Of a stretch of 52,697 nt of DNA, positions 14,787 through 23,429 are shown one piece after another. The DNA lies in contig NZ_BLYI01000002.1 of NCBI RefSeq assembly GCF_016586355.1, positions 1 through 52,697 on the forward strand. Direction: 5' to 3'. The stretch's first letter is position 1. Every line of letters starts with the position of its first letter. Under the pieces are notes generated by a model. That model ran no database searches, was not told where the DNA came from, and worked only from the letters and a program-made list of their open reading frames with translations. Source of the DNA: Anaerostipes butyraticus. Its GTDB lineage: Bacteria; Bacillota; Clostridia; Lachnospirales; Lachnospiraceae. Both the position numbers and the translations under genes were made by a program.

Positions 14787-15032
14787 ATGGTATATAAGAC
14801 AAAAGGTACTTGTTCCAGTGCCATTGAATTTGAAATAGAAGACGGAATTCTTACAGATATTAAATTTATCGGCGGATGCCAGGGGAACACAACCGGTGTT
14901 GCAGCCCTTGCCAAAGGTCTTCCGGTTCAGGAAGTGATTGACAAGCTTTCCGGCATTCAGTGCGGATTCCGCGGAACTTCATGTCCGGATCAGCTGTCCC
15001 GGGCATTAAAACAGTATGAAGAAAATCATTAA
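14787..15032 (+). CDS. TSCPD domain protein (TIGR03905 type)
   Basis: The 81-residue protein is a single TSCPD domain, related to the C-terminal domain of some ribonucleotide reductases. The conserved pattern [16 protein letters not shown] (about 31-46) and the cysteines in [25 protein letters not shown] fit the TIGR03905 group. The cysteine set suggests metal binding. It begins after AGGAGG and sits 17 bp upstream of murG, so the two are likely cotranscribed. The function of stand-alone TSCPD proteins is not established. Confidence 0.85.
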   Translation: MVYKTKGTCSSAIEFEIEDGILTDIKFIGGCQGNTTGVAALAKGLPVQEVIDKLSGIQCGFRGTSCPDQLSRALKQYEENH

Positions 15033-15049
15033 TCAGGGGAGGAGATAAC

Positions 15050-16120
15050 ATGAAACGCATTGTTTTAACCGGAGGCGGCACTGCCGGCCATGTAACACCG
15101 AACATGGCTCTTGTTCCAAAATTGATCGATGAGGGATATGATATTGCCTATATTGGTTCTTATGAAGGCATGGAACGTAAACTGATTGATGATATCGGAG
15201 TTCCTTACTATGGTATTTCATCCGGGAAACTCCGCCGGTATTTTGACCTGAAAAATTTCACTGATCCGTTCCGTGTCATCAAAGGCTACTTTGAAGCGAA
15301 AAAAATCCTTAAAAAGCTGCATCCAAATGTAGTATTTTCAAAAGGCGGATTTGTCACAGTTCCTGTCGTTATTGCCGCTAAAAAACTTCATATTCCGGTC
15401 ATCATCCATGAATCTGACATGACCCCGGGTCTTGCCAATAAACTCAGCATTCCAAGCGCAAGCAAAGTATGCTGCAACTTTCCTGAGACCATAGAACATC
15501 TTCCAAAAGGCAAGGCTGTGCTTACCGGATCTCCAATCCGTCAGGAATTATTCCAGGGCAGGAAAGAAACCGGCCTTAAACTCTGCGGATTCCAGGCAGA
15601 CAAACCGGTTCTTCTGATCATCGGCGGAAGTTTAGGTTCTGTGGCAATCAACAATGCGATTCGACACAACCTGGATGAACTGCTGAAAACCTATCAGATC
15701 ATCCATTTGTGCGGGCGCGGCAATCTGGATCAGTCTCTGGACACAAGAAAAGGCTATCGCCAGTTCGAATATGTCAAAGATGATCTGAAACATTATTTCG
15801 CATGTGCCGATGTTGTCGTATCCCGCGCAGGTGCCAATGCCATTTGTGAACTGCTTGCTCTCCGCAAGCCAAATGTACTGATTCCGCTCGGACTCAATGC
15901 CAGCCGCGGAGATCAGATCCTCAATGCAAAATCCTTTGAAAAACAGGGATACAGCTATGTCCTTCAGGAAGAGGATGTCACAAGCGAAACGCTTCTGAAT
16001 GCCGTCAACACAGTATACAGTCAGCGTCAGACATATATCAATGCCATGAACCAGAGCAAACTGGCAAATCCGATCGAAACGATCGTAAATCTTGCCAACG
16101 AACTGGCCTCCGGCAGATAA
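15050..16120 (+). CDS. murG: MurG-type UDP-GlcNAc:lipid I N-acetylglucosaminyltransferase
   Basis: MurG transfers GlcNAc from UDP-GlcNAc to lipid I to make lipid II on the inner face of the membrane. The 356-residue protein is a GT28/GT-B enzyme: [11 protein letters not shown] (8-18) in the first domain, [14 protein letters not shown] (about 98-111), [11 protein letters not shown] (about 120-130), then in the second domain [13 protein letters not shown] and [23 protein letters not shown] for donor binding. Full length. It is not in a division/cell-wall cluster, as other mur and fts genes are absent here, so it may be a second copy. It ends in a strong terminator. Confidence 0.88.
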   Translation: MKRIVLTGGGTAGHVTPNMALVPKLIDEGYDIAYIGSYEGMERKLIDDIGVPYYGISSGKLRRYFDLKNFTDPFRVIKGYFEAKKILKKLHPNVVFSKGGFVTVPVVIAAKKLHIPVIIHESDMTPGLANKLSIPSASKVCCNFPETIEHLPKGKAVLTGSPIRQELFQGRKETGLKLCGFQADKPVLLIIGGSLGSVAINNAIRHNLDELLKTYQIIHLCGRGNLDQSLDTRKGYRQFEYVKDDLKHYFACADVVVSRAGANAICELLALRKPNVLIPLGLNASRGDQILNAKSFEKQGYSYVLQEEDVTSETLLNAVNTVYSQRQTYINAMNQSKLANPIETIVNLANELASGR

Positions 16121-16127
16121 CGCATCA

Positions 16128-16170
16128 AAAAAATCCAGTGTTCTCTTACTTTGAGTCCACTGGATTTTTT
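16128..16170. terminator. Bidirectional terminator between murG and the diguanylate cyclase gene
   Basis: A perfect 13-bp stem (16128-16140 with 16158-16170) with A6 and T6 flanks lies one base from the GGDEF gene stop and seven bases from the murG stop. Confidence 0.88.
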
Positions 16171-16171
16171 A

Positions 16172-17557
16172 CTATGAAATTTGATGCCAGTAACAAAAGG
16201 TATCCTTTCCTTTTTTCTTACTCTCATACAGCGCCTGATCAGCTCTTTCCAGGCACTGATCATACCCCAGTTTTTCTGCTGTCAGACTGCAGATTCCAAT
16301 ACTGCATGTAATGGACGCCGCTTTGATCTCTTTTATTTTCTCTTTTATAAATCCGAGTCTCTGATCGATCGCTTTTTCCGGCATTCCTTTCACAAATACA
16401 ACAAACTCATCTCCGCCAAATCTGCCTATTGCATCGCTTTTACGAAACGCTTCTGTTAAAATTTTTGAAAATTCTTTCAGGACCTGGTCTCCAGCCTGAT
16501 GTCCTCTGGCATCATTGATTTTCTTAAAATTATCAATATCAAACACCAGAAGCGCGCATTTTTCTGTCCTTTTTCTGCGCTGGATTGCTTCTCGTACTAA
16601 CATTTCAAAATTTCTCCGGTTCATTACATTGGTCAGCGGATCTGTCGCTGCTGCCCGTTCCTGCTCAAGATATTTTCTTTTTGTCTCGTCAATATCTTTA
16701 ATATAGAAAAGTCCGTATATTTTCCCGGATTCCCCTTCTTCAAACACATGGATCACCAGTTCCATCCAGTGATAAATGGAATCTCCCACCAGACGGCGAA
16801 ACTGACATGTGATTGTATTTTTTCCTTCCCGGTACATTTTTTTAATCTTTTTAAGATCCATACTTTTTGTATAGAGGTTAAAATCCTGTTCTATAACCAC
16901 TTCTTTGATATATTTTTTACCCAACGACTGAAAGTTCAGATGCTTTTCCTGACCTTCCTGTGCATATCTCTTCCAGATTCCGCCGCTGTTGTGGATAATC
17001 CCCGAATCCAGATCCACTTCCATATATCCTGTCATCTCAGAAAGCAGTGTCTGATAGAAATCGCTTTTGATCAGATATTTCTTTTCCACGACCATCGTAT
17101 CTTCCGTATCTTTTGATGATATACGAATGATATCTTCCATTATCCTGCCGTATCCCTCCAGCACCACTGTATTCCCTTCTCTTGCCGTAAAAATTCCGGT
17201 CCAGCATAATCTGATTTCTCCTCTTCTTGGATGATTCCATCCAAACTCAGCCTCCATCGGCTTCTGAACCGCAATCATGATCTGAATCACCCAGTTTACA
17301 TAGTCCCGGTCTTTCTCCGCAACTCTTTCAAGCCAGTAAAGCCATCGCTCTTCTCCTCCCATATCCACAGGAATTCCCAGAAGAGAGAACATTTCCTCTT
17401 CTGCTTCCAGAACATGCCGGCCGGTAGTCTGATCAATTTCAATTTTCCATAATCCCGGCCGGATCGTTTCAGGCATATTCCATGATCCGGTCGATCGTTT
17501 TGGCCTGATCTCATGTTTTGCTGACACATTTCTCACCCTTTCTCCCTCAACAGGCAT
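16172..17557 (-). CDS. PAS-GGDEF diguanylate cyclase
   Basis: The protein (461 residues from ATG 17557) makes the second messenger c-di-GMP from GTP. The C-terminal GGDEF domain is intact: TDPLTNVMNRRNFE (about 305-318), LLVFDIDNFKKIND, and the active-site loop GGDEF at 381-385. The inhibitory RxxD site (RKSD, 372-375) lies five residues before it, so product feedback is expected. The first 290 residues look like two PAS-like sensor modules. No membrane segment is seen, so it is cytoplasmic. The true start is uncertain: GTG codons at residues 8 and 11 are also near purine-rich sites. A terminator follows the stop directly. Confidence 0.88.
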   Translation of the reverse strand: MPVEGERVRNVSAKHEIRPKRSTGSWNMPETIRPGLWKIEIDQTTGRHVLEAEEEMFSLLGIPVDMGGEERWLYWLERVAEKDRDYVNWVIQIMIAVQKPMEAEFGWNHPRRGEIRLCWTGIFTAREGNTVVLEGYGRIMEDIIRISSKDTEDTMVVEKKYLIKSDFYQTLLSEMTGYMEVDLDSGIIHNSGGIWKRYAQEGQEKHLNFQSLGKKYIKEVVIEQDFNLYTKSMDLKKIKKMYREGKNTITCQFRRLVGDSIYHWMELVIHVFEEGESGKIYGLFYIKDIDETKRKYLEQERAAATDPLTNVMNRRNFEMLVREAIQRRKRTEKCALLVFDIDNFKKINDARGHQAGDQVLKEFSKILTEAFRKSDAIGRFGGDEFVVFVKGMPEKAIDQRLGFIKEKIKEIKAASITCSIGICSLTAEKLGYDQCLERADQALYESKKKGKDTFCYWHQIS

Positions 17558-17615
17558 TATCTTATCTTACTCCATCCTCAGTTTCAAGACAGTTTCCCAT
17601 GTAATATCTGCCTTT

Positions 17616-18167
17616 CTATTCACAATCTTCCTTTTCTGAAATAACGCGGTCCATTCTGATATCCAGTTCATCCACCGGTATCCGGTCCATCATCAGTTCT
17701 CCCCAGCATAACGCTGCCTTCACAAACCGGGTATCCGCCAGATATCTGTCATAATATCCCGCTCCATGTCCAAGTCTCCGGCCCGTTTGATCTGCGGATA
17801 CACATGGGATCAATGCCAGCTGGATTTCCTCTTTTTCTATCTTTCTGCAGGATGAATCCGGCTCCATAATGCCATAGGCTCCCTTTTTCAGCTGAGAAAA
17901 TGATGTAATTTCCCTGACTTCCATGATACCGTCTCCAATGCACACCGGTACTCCTACTTTCTTTCCATGCTCAAGAGCATGCCCTATGACAGGCCATGTG
18001 TTTACCTCATCCTCTGTGCTGACATAGCAGAAAATAACCTCTGCATTCTGATATTCTTCCATCTGCTGCACTTTCTCTAAAATCACCTGACTGGCTTTTT
18101 CCCGATAAAAATCGGAAAGTCTGTTCCTGATCGTGCCTGCCAGATATCTTGCTTCCTGTTTTGTCAT
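17616..18167 (-). CDS. 5-formyltetrahydrofolate cyclo-ligase
   Basis: The enzyme converts 5-formyl-THF to 5,10-methenyl-THF with ATP, salvaging stored folate. The 183-residue protein has the family length and its signature GRRLGHGAGYYDRYL (about 129-143), the ATP/folate-binding loop, plus IPCVSAD just before it. The N-terminal KQEAR...R block matches YgfA/FAU1 homologs. GGGGATCAGAG lies before the ATG. It is 58 bp upstream of the diguanylate cyclase gene on the same strand and could be cotranscribed. Confidence 0.93.
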   Translation of the reverse strand: MTKQEARYLAGTIRNRLSDFYREKASQVILEKVQQMEEYQNAEVIFCYVSTEDEVNTWPVIGHALEHGKKVGVPVCIGDGIMEVREITSFSQLKKGAYGIMEPDSSCRKIEKEEIQLALIPCVSADQTGRRLGHGAGYYDRYLADTRFVKAALCWGELMMDRIPVDELDIRMDRVISEKEDCE

Positions 18168-18199
18168 CTCTGATCCCCTTCTTTTTCTATTTTAAGATA

Positions 18200-18242
18200 C
18201 AAAAATGAGCCTGGCATTTTTCCAAATGCTCAGACTCATTTT
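18200..18242 (-). terminator. Terminator after fruK
   Basis: AAAATGAG (18202-18209) pairs with CTCATTTT (18235-18242), with an inner GCATTT/AAATGC stem; the minus strand ends in a T-run. Confidence 0.8.
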
Positions 18243-18262
18243 AACATATTCTGATACCGTTT

Positions 18263-19168
18263 TTATAATTGTTTATATAATTCCATGATCTTTTCGCCGG
18301 TTGCCAGATCCTCTGAAAAGGCGCTGGCGCTTCCTGCCGCTGTTCCCATTTTCAGTGCTTCTTCATAATTACCATTGCTCTTTAAATATCCGGTAATAAA
18401 TCCTGCCACCATAGAATCTCCTGCCCCTACAGAATTCTTTACTTCACCTTTCGGACAAGGACCCATGTGCACATCTCCATCTTCTGTTACCAGGATCGCA
18501 CCATCACCTGCCATGGAAACCAGAACATTCCTTGCTCCCTTTTCCTGAAGCTTCTTCGCATGTTCGATGATCTCATCATTATCTTTTAATTCAATCCCAA
18601 ACATCTCACCTAATTCATGATTGTTCGGTTTGATCATAAATGGATGATATTTCAGTACATTCAGTAAAAGATCTTTCGTTGCGTCTACTACAATCTGAAT
18701 ATCTCTGCCCTGGAGCCGTTCCATGATTCTTTCATAAATGTCTTCCGGAAGACTTGCCGGAATGCTTCCTGCCAGCACCAGCATATCTCCATCTTTCAGC
18801 TGATCGATCTTCTGAAACATCTGTTCCAGTTCATCATCATGAATGACTGGTCCCTGTCCGTTAATCTCGCTTTCCTCATTTGACTTGATCTTGACATTGA
18901 TCCTTGTCATCCCTTCTCTCAGGCGGATAAAATCTGGCTGAAATCCCAGTTTTTTCGCTCCCGCTTCGATGGCATCTCCGGTAAATCCTGCAATAAATCC
19001 AAGACCTACACTGTCAATTCCAAGATTAGACAATACATTGGATACATTGATTCCTTTGCCTCCGCAGTACACATCCTCTCTCTTGGTACGGTTTACCTTT
19101 CCCAGTGTCAGATCGTCTACTTTGATTACATAATCAATTGCAGGATTAAATGTTACTGTGTATATCAT
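18263..19168 (-). CDS. fruK: 1-phosphofructokinase (PfkB family)
   Basis: The enzyme phosphorylates fructose 1-phosphate to fructose 1,6-bisphosphate, the second step of PTS fructose use. The 301-residue protein has the PfkB layout: N-terminal TFNPAIDY, the GGKGINVS motif (about 37-44), LVLAGSIP (about 130), and the C-terminal VGAGDSMVAGF (about 249-259) with the catalytic aspartate. The start overlaps the regulator stop in ATGA (19165-19168), so the two are one operon. The usual third gene, the fructose IIBC permease, is missing: a terminator follows at once. Tagatose-6-phosphate kinase is an alternative, but the regulator favours fructose. Confidence 0.88.
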   Translation of the reverse strand: MIYTVTFNPAIDYVIKVDDLTLGKVNRTKREDVYCGGKGINVSNVLSNLGIDSVGLGFIAGFTGDAIEAGAKKLGFQPDFIRLREGMTRINVKIKSNEESEINGQGPVIHDDELEQMFQKIDQLKDGDMLVLAGSIPASLPEDIYERIMERLQGRDIQIVVDATKDLLLNVLKYHPFMIKPNNHELGEMFGIELKDNDEIIEHAKKLQEKGARNVLVSMAGDGAILVTEDGDVHMGPCPKGEVKNSVGAGDSMVAGFITGYLKSNGNYEEALKMGTAAGSASAFSEDLATGEKIMELYKQL

Positions 19169-19911
19169 GAAAATACCTCCTTGATCGTTGTCAGTGTCTC
19201 ATATCTTTTATCATCCAGCTGTTCTGTAATGATTTCCGCATCCTGAATCTCCGCAAATCTTACAGAAGATATCTGATTGAATTTACTTTTGTCCGCCAGT
19301 ACAAATGCCCTGCTGCAGTGATGCAGTGCTTTTTTCTTTACCGCCGCTTCCTTAGGATCCGGAGTGGTAAATCCCTTCTCCAGATCAACTCCGTTGGTTC
19401 CAAAAAATCCTTTGGTAAAATTGTACTTTTCCAGATTTTCCAGGGCATCCTCACCGATGATTGCCTCTGTTACCGCTTTCATCTCGCCTCCCAGCAGAAA
19501 TACCCGGTATCCGGCATTCATAAGCTTTCTCGCATGACTGATTCCATTGGTAATATAAACTGCTCCTTTTTCCGTCAGAAAATCGATCATAAGCTCCGTT
19601 GTCGTCCCCGCGTCAATATACACAAAGTCTTCCGGTCCGATACATCCGGCGGCATATTTGGCTATTGCTCTTTTTTCTTTCAGATGTTTCCCTGATTTCT
19701 GGGCAACCGCTTCTTCTCTCGACAGCACAGATTTTACTGCTGTTGCTCCTCCATGAACTTTGATCAGCAGCCCCTGATCATTCAGCGCCGTCAGATCCCT
19801 TCGAATCGTCGATTCTGATATATTCAGCTTCTTGGTAAGTTCTGTCACGGTCACCGACTGTTCTGTCCGCAGTATTTCCAAAATCTTCTCAAATCTTTCC
19901 TGAGCCAGCAT
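19165..19911 (-). CDS. DeoR family transcriptional regulator (FruR-like)
   Basis: The 248-residue protein has an N-terminal DeoR helix-turn-helix (QSVTVTELTKKLNISESTIRRDLTAL, about 18-43) followed by the DeoRC sugar-phosphate-binding domain (YIDAGTTTELMIDFL, GFFGTNGVD, LADKSKF). Regulators of this kind repress fructose operons and are relieved by fructose 1-phosphate. The position directly upstream of fruK, with ATGA overlap, makes that role likely here. Three TCA[AG]TCA repeats spaced by 10 and 20 bp around its own promoter suggest autoregulation. Confidence 0.88.
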   Translation of the reverse strand: MLAQERFEKILEILRTEQSVTVTELTKKLNISESTIRRDLTALNDQGLLIKVHGGATAVKSVLSREEAVAQKSGKHLKEKRAIAKYAAGCIGPEDFVYIDAGTTTELMIDFLTEKGAVYITNGISHARKLMNAGYRVFLLGGEMKAVTEAIIGEDALENLEKYNFTKGFFGTNGVDLEKGFTTPDPKEAAVKKKALHHCSRAFVLADKSKFNQISSVRFAEIQDAEIITEQLDDKRYETLTTIKEVFS

Positions 19912-19940
19912 CTTATCACCTCTGTATCATTTATATGTTT

Positions 19941-19991
19941 ATTATATCACCTCTTCAATCAAAGTCAATCATTTTCTTTCATAATCAGTCA
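19941..19991 (-). promoter_or_regulatory. fruRK promoter with helically phased operator repeats
   Basis: On the minus strand TTGACT (19963-19968), 16 bp, then an extended TGATATAAT (TATAAT 19941-19946). TCAATCA occurs at 19955-19961 and 19965-19971 and TCAGTCA at 19985-19991 (plus-strand reading); the starts are 10 and 20 bp apart, so all lie on one face of the helix. Confidence 0.65.
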
Positions 19992-20002
19992 TTTATTCAC
20001 TT

Positions 20003-22066
20003 TTACGATCTGTCCCGCAGCATATTTTTACTGCCAAAATAAGTTGCTGCCATATATCCTCCATAAATACATAAAACTGCCGCAACTGATTTAAATACTG
20101 CGCCGGCAACATCCATATGTCCCAGCTGAGAAATCACAATGGAGACAATTCTGATTGCCACATAGGAATGTACCAGGGCAAGACTCATCGGAATCAGGAA
20201 ATATGTGATAATCTGTGCCTTTATGGCGCTTCTGATCATCTGGTCTTCCGTTCCCAGCCTTGCCAGAAGCCGGTATTTTGGAAGATTGTCCGCATTCTCA
20301 CTGAGCTGCTGCAGCGCCAGAACCGCCGCACTGGTGATCAGAAATACAATTCCGATATAGATCGCAATATAGATAATAATCGTACTAAGTCCAGCCCCCT
20401 GTTCATAGACCTCTTCCCTGGAAAAGGAAGACTGAAACGGTCTCTGATTTCCGGATGGAGATATCTGGTCATCGCCGTATACATCTTCGATCTCATGGCT
20501 TAAGACTTCGGAATGACCGGAATACGAAGATTTCCAGAGGATATTAATATAACCGAAAACCGGCTTTATCTGCATTTTATCCATCACATCGTCCGGCAGG
20601 ATCAGCGTTCCCGCATCCATCTGAATGGATGTATTCACATACACATCCGTGAGCATTCTTCCCAGCGGCTTCATTTTCTGTCCATTGATTGTCAGTTCCT
20701 GCCCGTCATCTACCGCATCCTGAAACGCGTCTTTTACATTTTCAAAATTGCAGCTGACAGCATACTGATTCTTCTTCAAAGTAATGGGATCTCTTCCCTT
20801 TATTTTCAGAAAGTTATTGTAATCGGACAGCCGGATCAGAGATATATTTTCGTCCATCAGCTCCTCCACCTGTTTTTTCGGATAACTGCTCAGTGATTCC
20901 CTTCCCTTCAGAAATGGTTCCATGGTCAGATTCCGGTCTGTCCCGTCTTTCTGATAATACAATGTTATAGTGTTTACAGGTTCCGCATATTTCTCAATTT
21001 CAATTCCATCCCTCTTAAGATCGTTCAAAACTTCGTCTCCGCTCTTCAGATTCCCATCTTCATCTGAATTGACATACAGAGAATAATCAAACGGCGACAC
21101 TGCCTCCAGATTGCTGTTCAGCGTCTCTGCCATGCCGGTTCCCGTGGCGAATGCACAGATGGCAAGAAACAGCATCAGGCACAGCATGGACATGGAAATA
21201 AAGGTCGTCGTAATCTTTGAATTCAGCTGCCGGAAAATAAACAGATTCAATCCCCGGTAATAAAAACCTTTTCTTCCTTTCACCAGATTCAGGAAACATC
21301 CAGACAGAGAAAAAAAGAATAGAAAAGTTCCCGCAATTCCCAGTACAATACTGAGCTTAAACTGCCAGTCTACCTGCATCATTCCATTTTCCCAGATATT
21401 GTAATATGCCGCTCCCAGGCAGACAATGGATATGATAAACAGAACGACTGAAATCCACAGATTTTTGATTCTCATTTTCTGATTTTTCTTTCCGGAATGC
21501 AGCAGATCGATGATCTTATATCTCGATATGGATACTCCGTTAAATAACATAACAATCAGAAATATCAGCACAAAATACAGGATGGTCTGCAGAAAAGCCT
21601 CTCTGGAAAAGATAAACTGAAATTCTTTCATTTTTACCGCAAACATTTTTGCCGTCAGAATGGAAAATCCCTGTGACAGAAAAATACCTGCTGCCAGACC
21701 TGCTGCCAGGGCGAAAATTCCGATAAACAGTGTCTCCAGAATCAGAATTCTGGACACCTGTCCTTTCTCCATTCCCAGCAGAAGATAAATTCCCATTTCC
21801 TTATGACGGCGCTTCATCAGATACTGATTGGCATAGATGATCAGAAGTCCCAGGATCACCGCTACAAAAATGGAGATTCCGCTGATCATTGTCTGAATGA
21901 GTGCCAGCATAGATCTCTGACTTTCATTGATTTCCAGGATCGCCTGCTGGCTGTGAATAGAATTAAACAGATAAAACAGACAGATTCCGAACGCCAGTGT
22001 CAGAAAATAGATGGTATAGTCTTTTATACTCTTTTTTACATTATGCAGTGCGATCTTAAAATACAT
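20003..22066 (-). CDS. bceB: BceB-type ABC transporter permease
   Basis: This FtsX-like permease of a peptide-antibiotic detoxification module works with the BceA ATPase and senses cell-wall-active peptides. The ATG at 22066 (687 residues) follows GGAGG by 11 bases and the frame overlaps bceA. There are about ten membrane segments: one near the N-terminus, a set from about 55 to 310, a large outer domain of about 210 residues (roughly 310-530), and the last segments near 570, 620 and 655. That outer domain between helices 7 and 8 is characteristic of BceB. The matching BceS/BceR pair is encoded 3 kb away. The peptide recognised cannot be predicted. Confidence 0.85.
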   Translation of the reverse strand: MYFKIALHNVKKSIKDYTIYFLTLAFGICLFYLFNSIHSQQAILEINESQRSMLALIQTMISGISIFVAVILGLLIIYANQYLMKRRHKEMGIYLLLGMEKGQVSRILILETLFIGIFALAAGLAAGIFLSQGFSILTAKMFAVKMKEFQFIFSREAFLQTILYFVLIFLIVMLFNGVSISRYKIIDLLHSGKKNQKMRIKNLWISVVLFIISIVCLGAAYYNIWENGMMQVDWQFKLSIVLGIAGTFLFFFSLSGCFLNLVKGRKGFYYRGLNLFIFRQLNSKITTTFISMSMLCLMLFLAICAFATGTGMAETLNSNLEAVSPFDYSLYVNSDEDGNLKSGDEVLNDLKRDGIEIEKYAEPVNTITLYYQKDGTDRNLTMEPFLKGRESLSSYPKKQVEELMDENISLIRLSDYNNFLKIKGRDPITLKKNQYAVSCNFENVKDAFQDAVDDGQELTINGQKMKPLGRMLTDVYVNTSIQMDAGTLILPDDVMDKMQIKPVFGYINILWKSSYSGHSEVLSHEIEDVYGDDQISPSGNQRPFQSSFSREEVYEQGAGLSTIIIYIAIYIGIVFLITSAAVLALQQLSENADNLPKYRLLARLGTEDQMIRSAIKAQIITYFLIPMSLALVHSYVAIRIVSIVISQLGHMDVAGAVFKSVAAVLCIYGGYMAATYFGSKNMLRDRS

Positions 22067-22823
22067 TGGTACTGTCACCTCCCAGCAGAGTCACAACCTC
22101 AATGATCTTATCAAAAAACTGTTTTCTGGAGTCGTCTCCCCGAATCAGTTCGTTGAAAATCTTGCCGTCTTTGATAAACAGGATTCTCTTACAGTAGCTT
22201 GCGGTAAATGCATCATGAGTTACCATAAGAATGGTTGCATTCAGTTCCAGGTTCAGCGTTTCAATGCTGTCAAGAAGCATCCTCGCAGATTTGCTGTCCA
22301 AAGCTCCTGTCGGTTCATCTGCCAGGATCAGAGACGGATTGGAAACAATGGCTCTGGCACACGCGGTTCTCTGCTTCTGTCCTCCGGAAACCTGATAAGG
22401 ATATTTCTCCAGGATATCTCCGATCAAAAGACGCTCCGCAATGGATCTGACCCGGTCTTCTATCTCTTTTGCCGGCGTCTTCATGATGGTCAGAGCCAAA
22501 GCAATATTCTCATATATGGTCAGTGTATCCAGAAGATTAAACTCCTGAAAAACAAATCCCAGCTGCTCTCTTCGAAATCTGGACAGCTGCTTCCCTTTCA
22601 GTTTCGTAATATCCTTTCCATTGACCAGGATCCTTCCGGATGTCACTTTGTCAATCGTTGAAATGCAGTTGAGCAGTGTCGTCTTACCACTTCCGGAGGC
22701 TCCCATAATTCCTACATATTCTCCCGGCTCCACATCAAAGCTGATCCGGTTGATCGCTTTCGTTACATTTCCTTTATTTCCATAATATTTTTCTATATTC
22801 TTTACCTCAAGAATCGGCTTCAT
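22056..22823 (-). CDS. bceA: BceA-type ABC transporter ATP-binding protein
   Basis: The 255-residue ATPase powers BceB. It has Walker A GASGSGKTT (41-49), the Q-loop VFQEFNLLD (91-99), signature VSGGQKQR (145-152), Walker B LILADE (165-170) with PTGALDS following, and the switch histidine in MVTHD (about 200). The length is right for the MacB/BceA group. GGAGAG lies 10 bases before the ATG. A TNACA-N4-TGTAA site, as used by BceR-type regulators, lies about 110 bp upstream, so induction by the BceRS pair encoded nearby is likely. Confidence 0.9.
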   Translation of the reverse strand: MKPILEVKNIEKYYGNKGNVTKAINRISFDVEPGEYVGIMGASGSGKTTLLNCISTIDKVTSGRILVNGKDITKLKGKQLSRFRREQLGFVFQEFNLLDTLTIYENIALALTIMKTPAKEIEDRVRSIAERLLIGDILEKYPYQVSGGQKQRTACARAIVSNPSLILADEPTGALDSKSARMLLDSIETLNLELNATILMVTHDAFTASYCKRILFIKDGKIFNELIRGDDSRKQFFDKIIEVVTLLGGDSTNVF

Positions 22824-22930
22824 GTCTATGCACTCTCCTTCTTTCTTTTTTTCAGCTTTCCGGTCTCTCAGCTTAATTTTAATATATCATCAGCAAATCT
22901 CTTCTTCCATCGAATTTGCTTACGCTTATC

Positions 22931-22944
22931 TTACAGTTCTGTCA
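22931..22944. promoter_or_regulatory. Candidate BceR operator
   Basis: TTACA-GTTC-TGTCA (TGACA-GAAC-TGTAA on the minus strand) matches the TNACA-N4-TGTAA pattern described for BceR-like regulators. It is 21 bp upstream of a weak TGGAAG/TATATT promoter for bceA (22881-22909, minus) and 14 bp before the -35 of the divergent cupin gene. Confidence 0.6.
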
Positions 22945-22958
22945 CTTTTCATCCATCA

Positions 22959-22987
22959 TTGTTTTTTCATCTGAAAACCATTATACT
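22959..22987 (+). promoter_or_regulatory. Promoter of the cupin gene
   Basis: TTGTTT (22959-22964), 17 bp, TATACT (22982-22987), 35 bp before the GTG start. Confidence 0.55.
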
Positions 22988-23021
22988 TGAATTAAAGAAA
23001 AATCTATACGGAGGTGGCATC

Positions 23022-23372
23022 GTGTATCTGAAAAATGAAGATGTAAAAATGGAAGCAGTTGAAAATGCCCGCGGCGGCAAAGGAACCATTTATAAAACCA
23101 GTTTTCTTACGAAAACAGAAATGAAAAACAGCAGCCGTTTATTTGGCAAGATCGTAATTCCGCCAGGATGTTCTTTTGGATATCATGAACATCAGGATGA
23201 AGGAGAAGCCTATCATATTCTCCAGGGCACTGGTCTTTACAATGATAATGGAGAAACCTATGAAGTTCATGCCGGTGACACAACTTATACTATGAGCGGC
23301 TGTGGACATGGTATTGAAAATATCGGAGATGAAGATCTGGTTTTGATCGCTCTGATTCTTCTGGACAAATAA
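23022..23372 (+). CDS. Single-domain cupin protein
   Basis: GTG at 23022 (116 residues) follows GGAGG by 7 bases; the longer frame from 22959 covers the promoter. The cupin beta-barrel shows motif 1 with the metal ligands in YHEHQDEGEAYHILQGTG (H-x-H-x4-E pattern, about 57-74) and motif 2 with the last histidine in GCGHGIENIGDE (about 98-109). All four ligand positions are present, so it probably binds a metal ion. Small cupins of this type range from isomerases to sugar sensors, so no substrate can be given. It is divergent from bceA and shares its candidate operator region. Confidence 0.8.
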   Translation: MYLKNEDVKMEAVENARGGKGTIYKTSFLTKTEMKNSSRLFGKIVIPPGCSFGYHEHQDEGEAYHILQGTGLYNDNGETYEVHAGDTTYTMSGCGHGIENIGDEDLVLIALILLDK

Positions 23373-23386
23373 TCTGCATAGGATGA

Positions 23387-23429
23387 AAAAAATCAGCCAT
23401 ACTATCTTTACGAAAGGGGCTGATTTTTT
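23387..23429 (+). terminator. Terminator after the cupin gene, overlapping the next start
   Basis: AAAAAATCAGCC (23387-23398) pairs with GGCTGATTTTTT (23417-23428). The T-run ends at the ATG of the following 68-residue gene (23430), whose GGGG ribosome site is inside the 3' arm. Confidence 0.8.
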
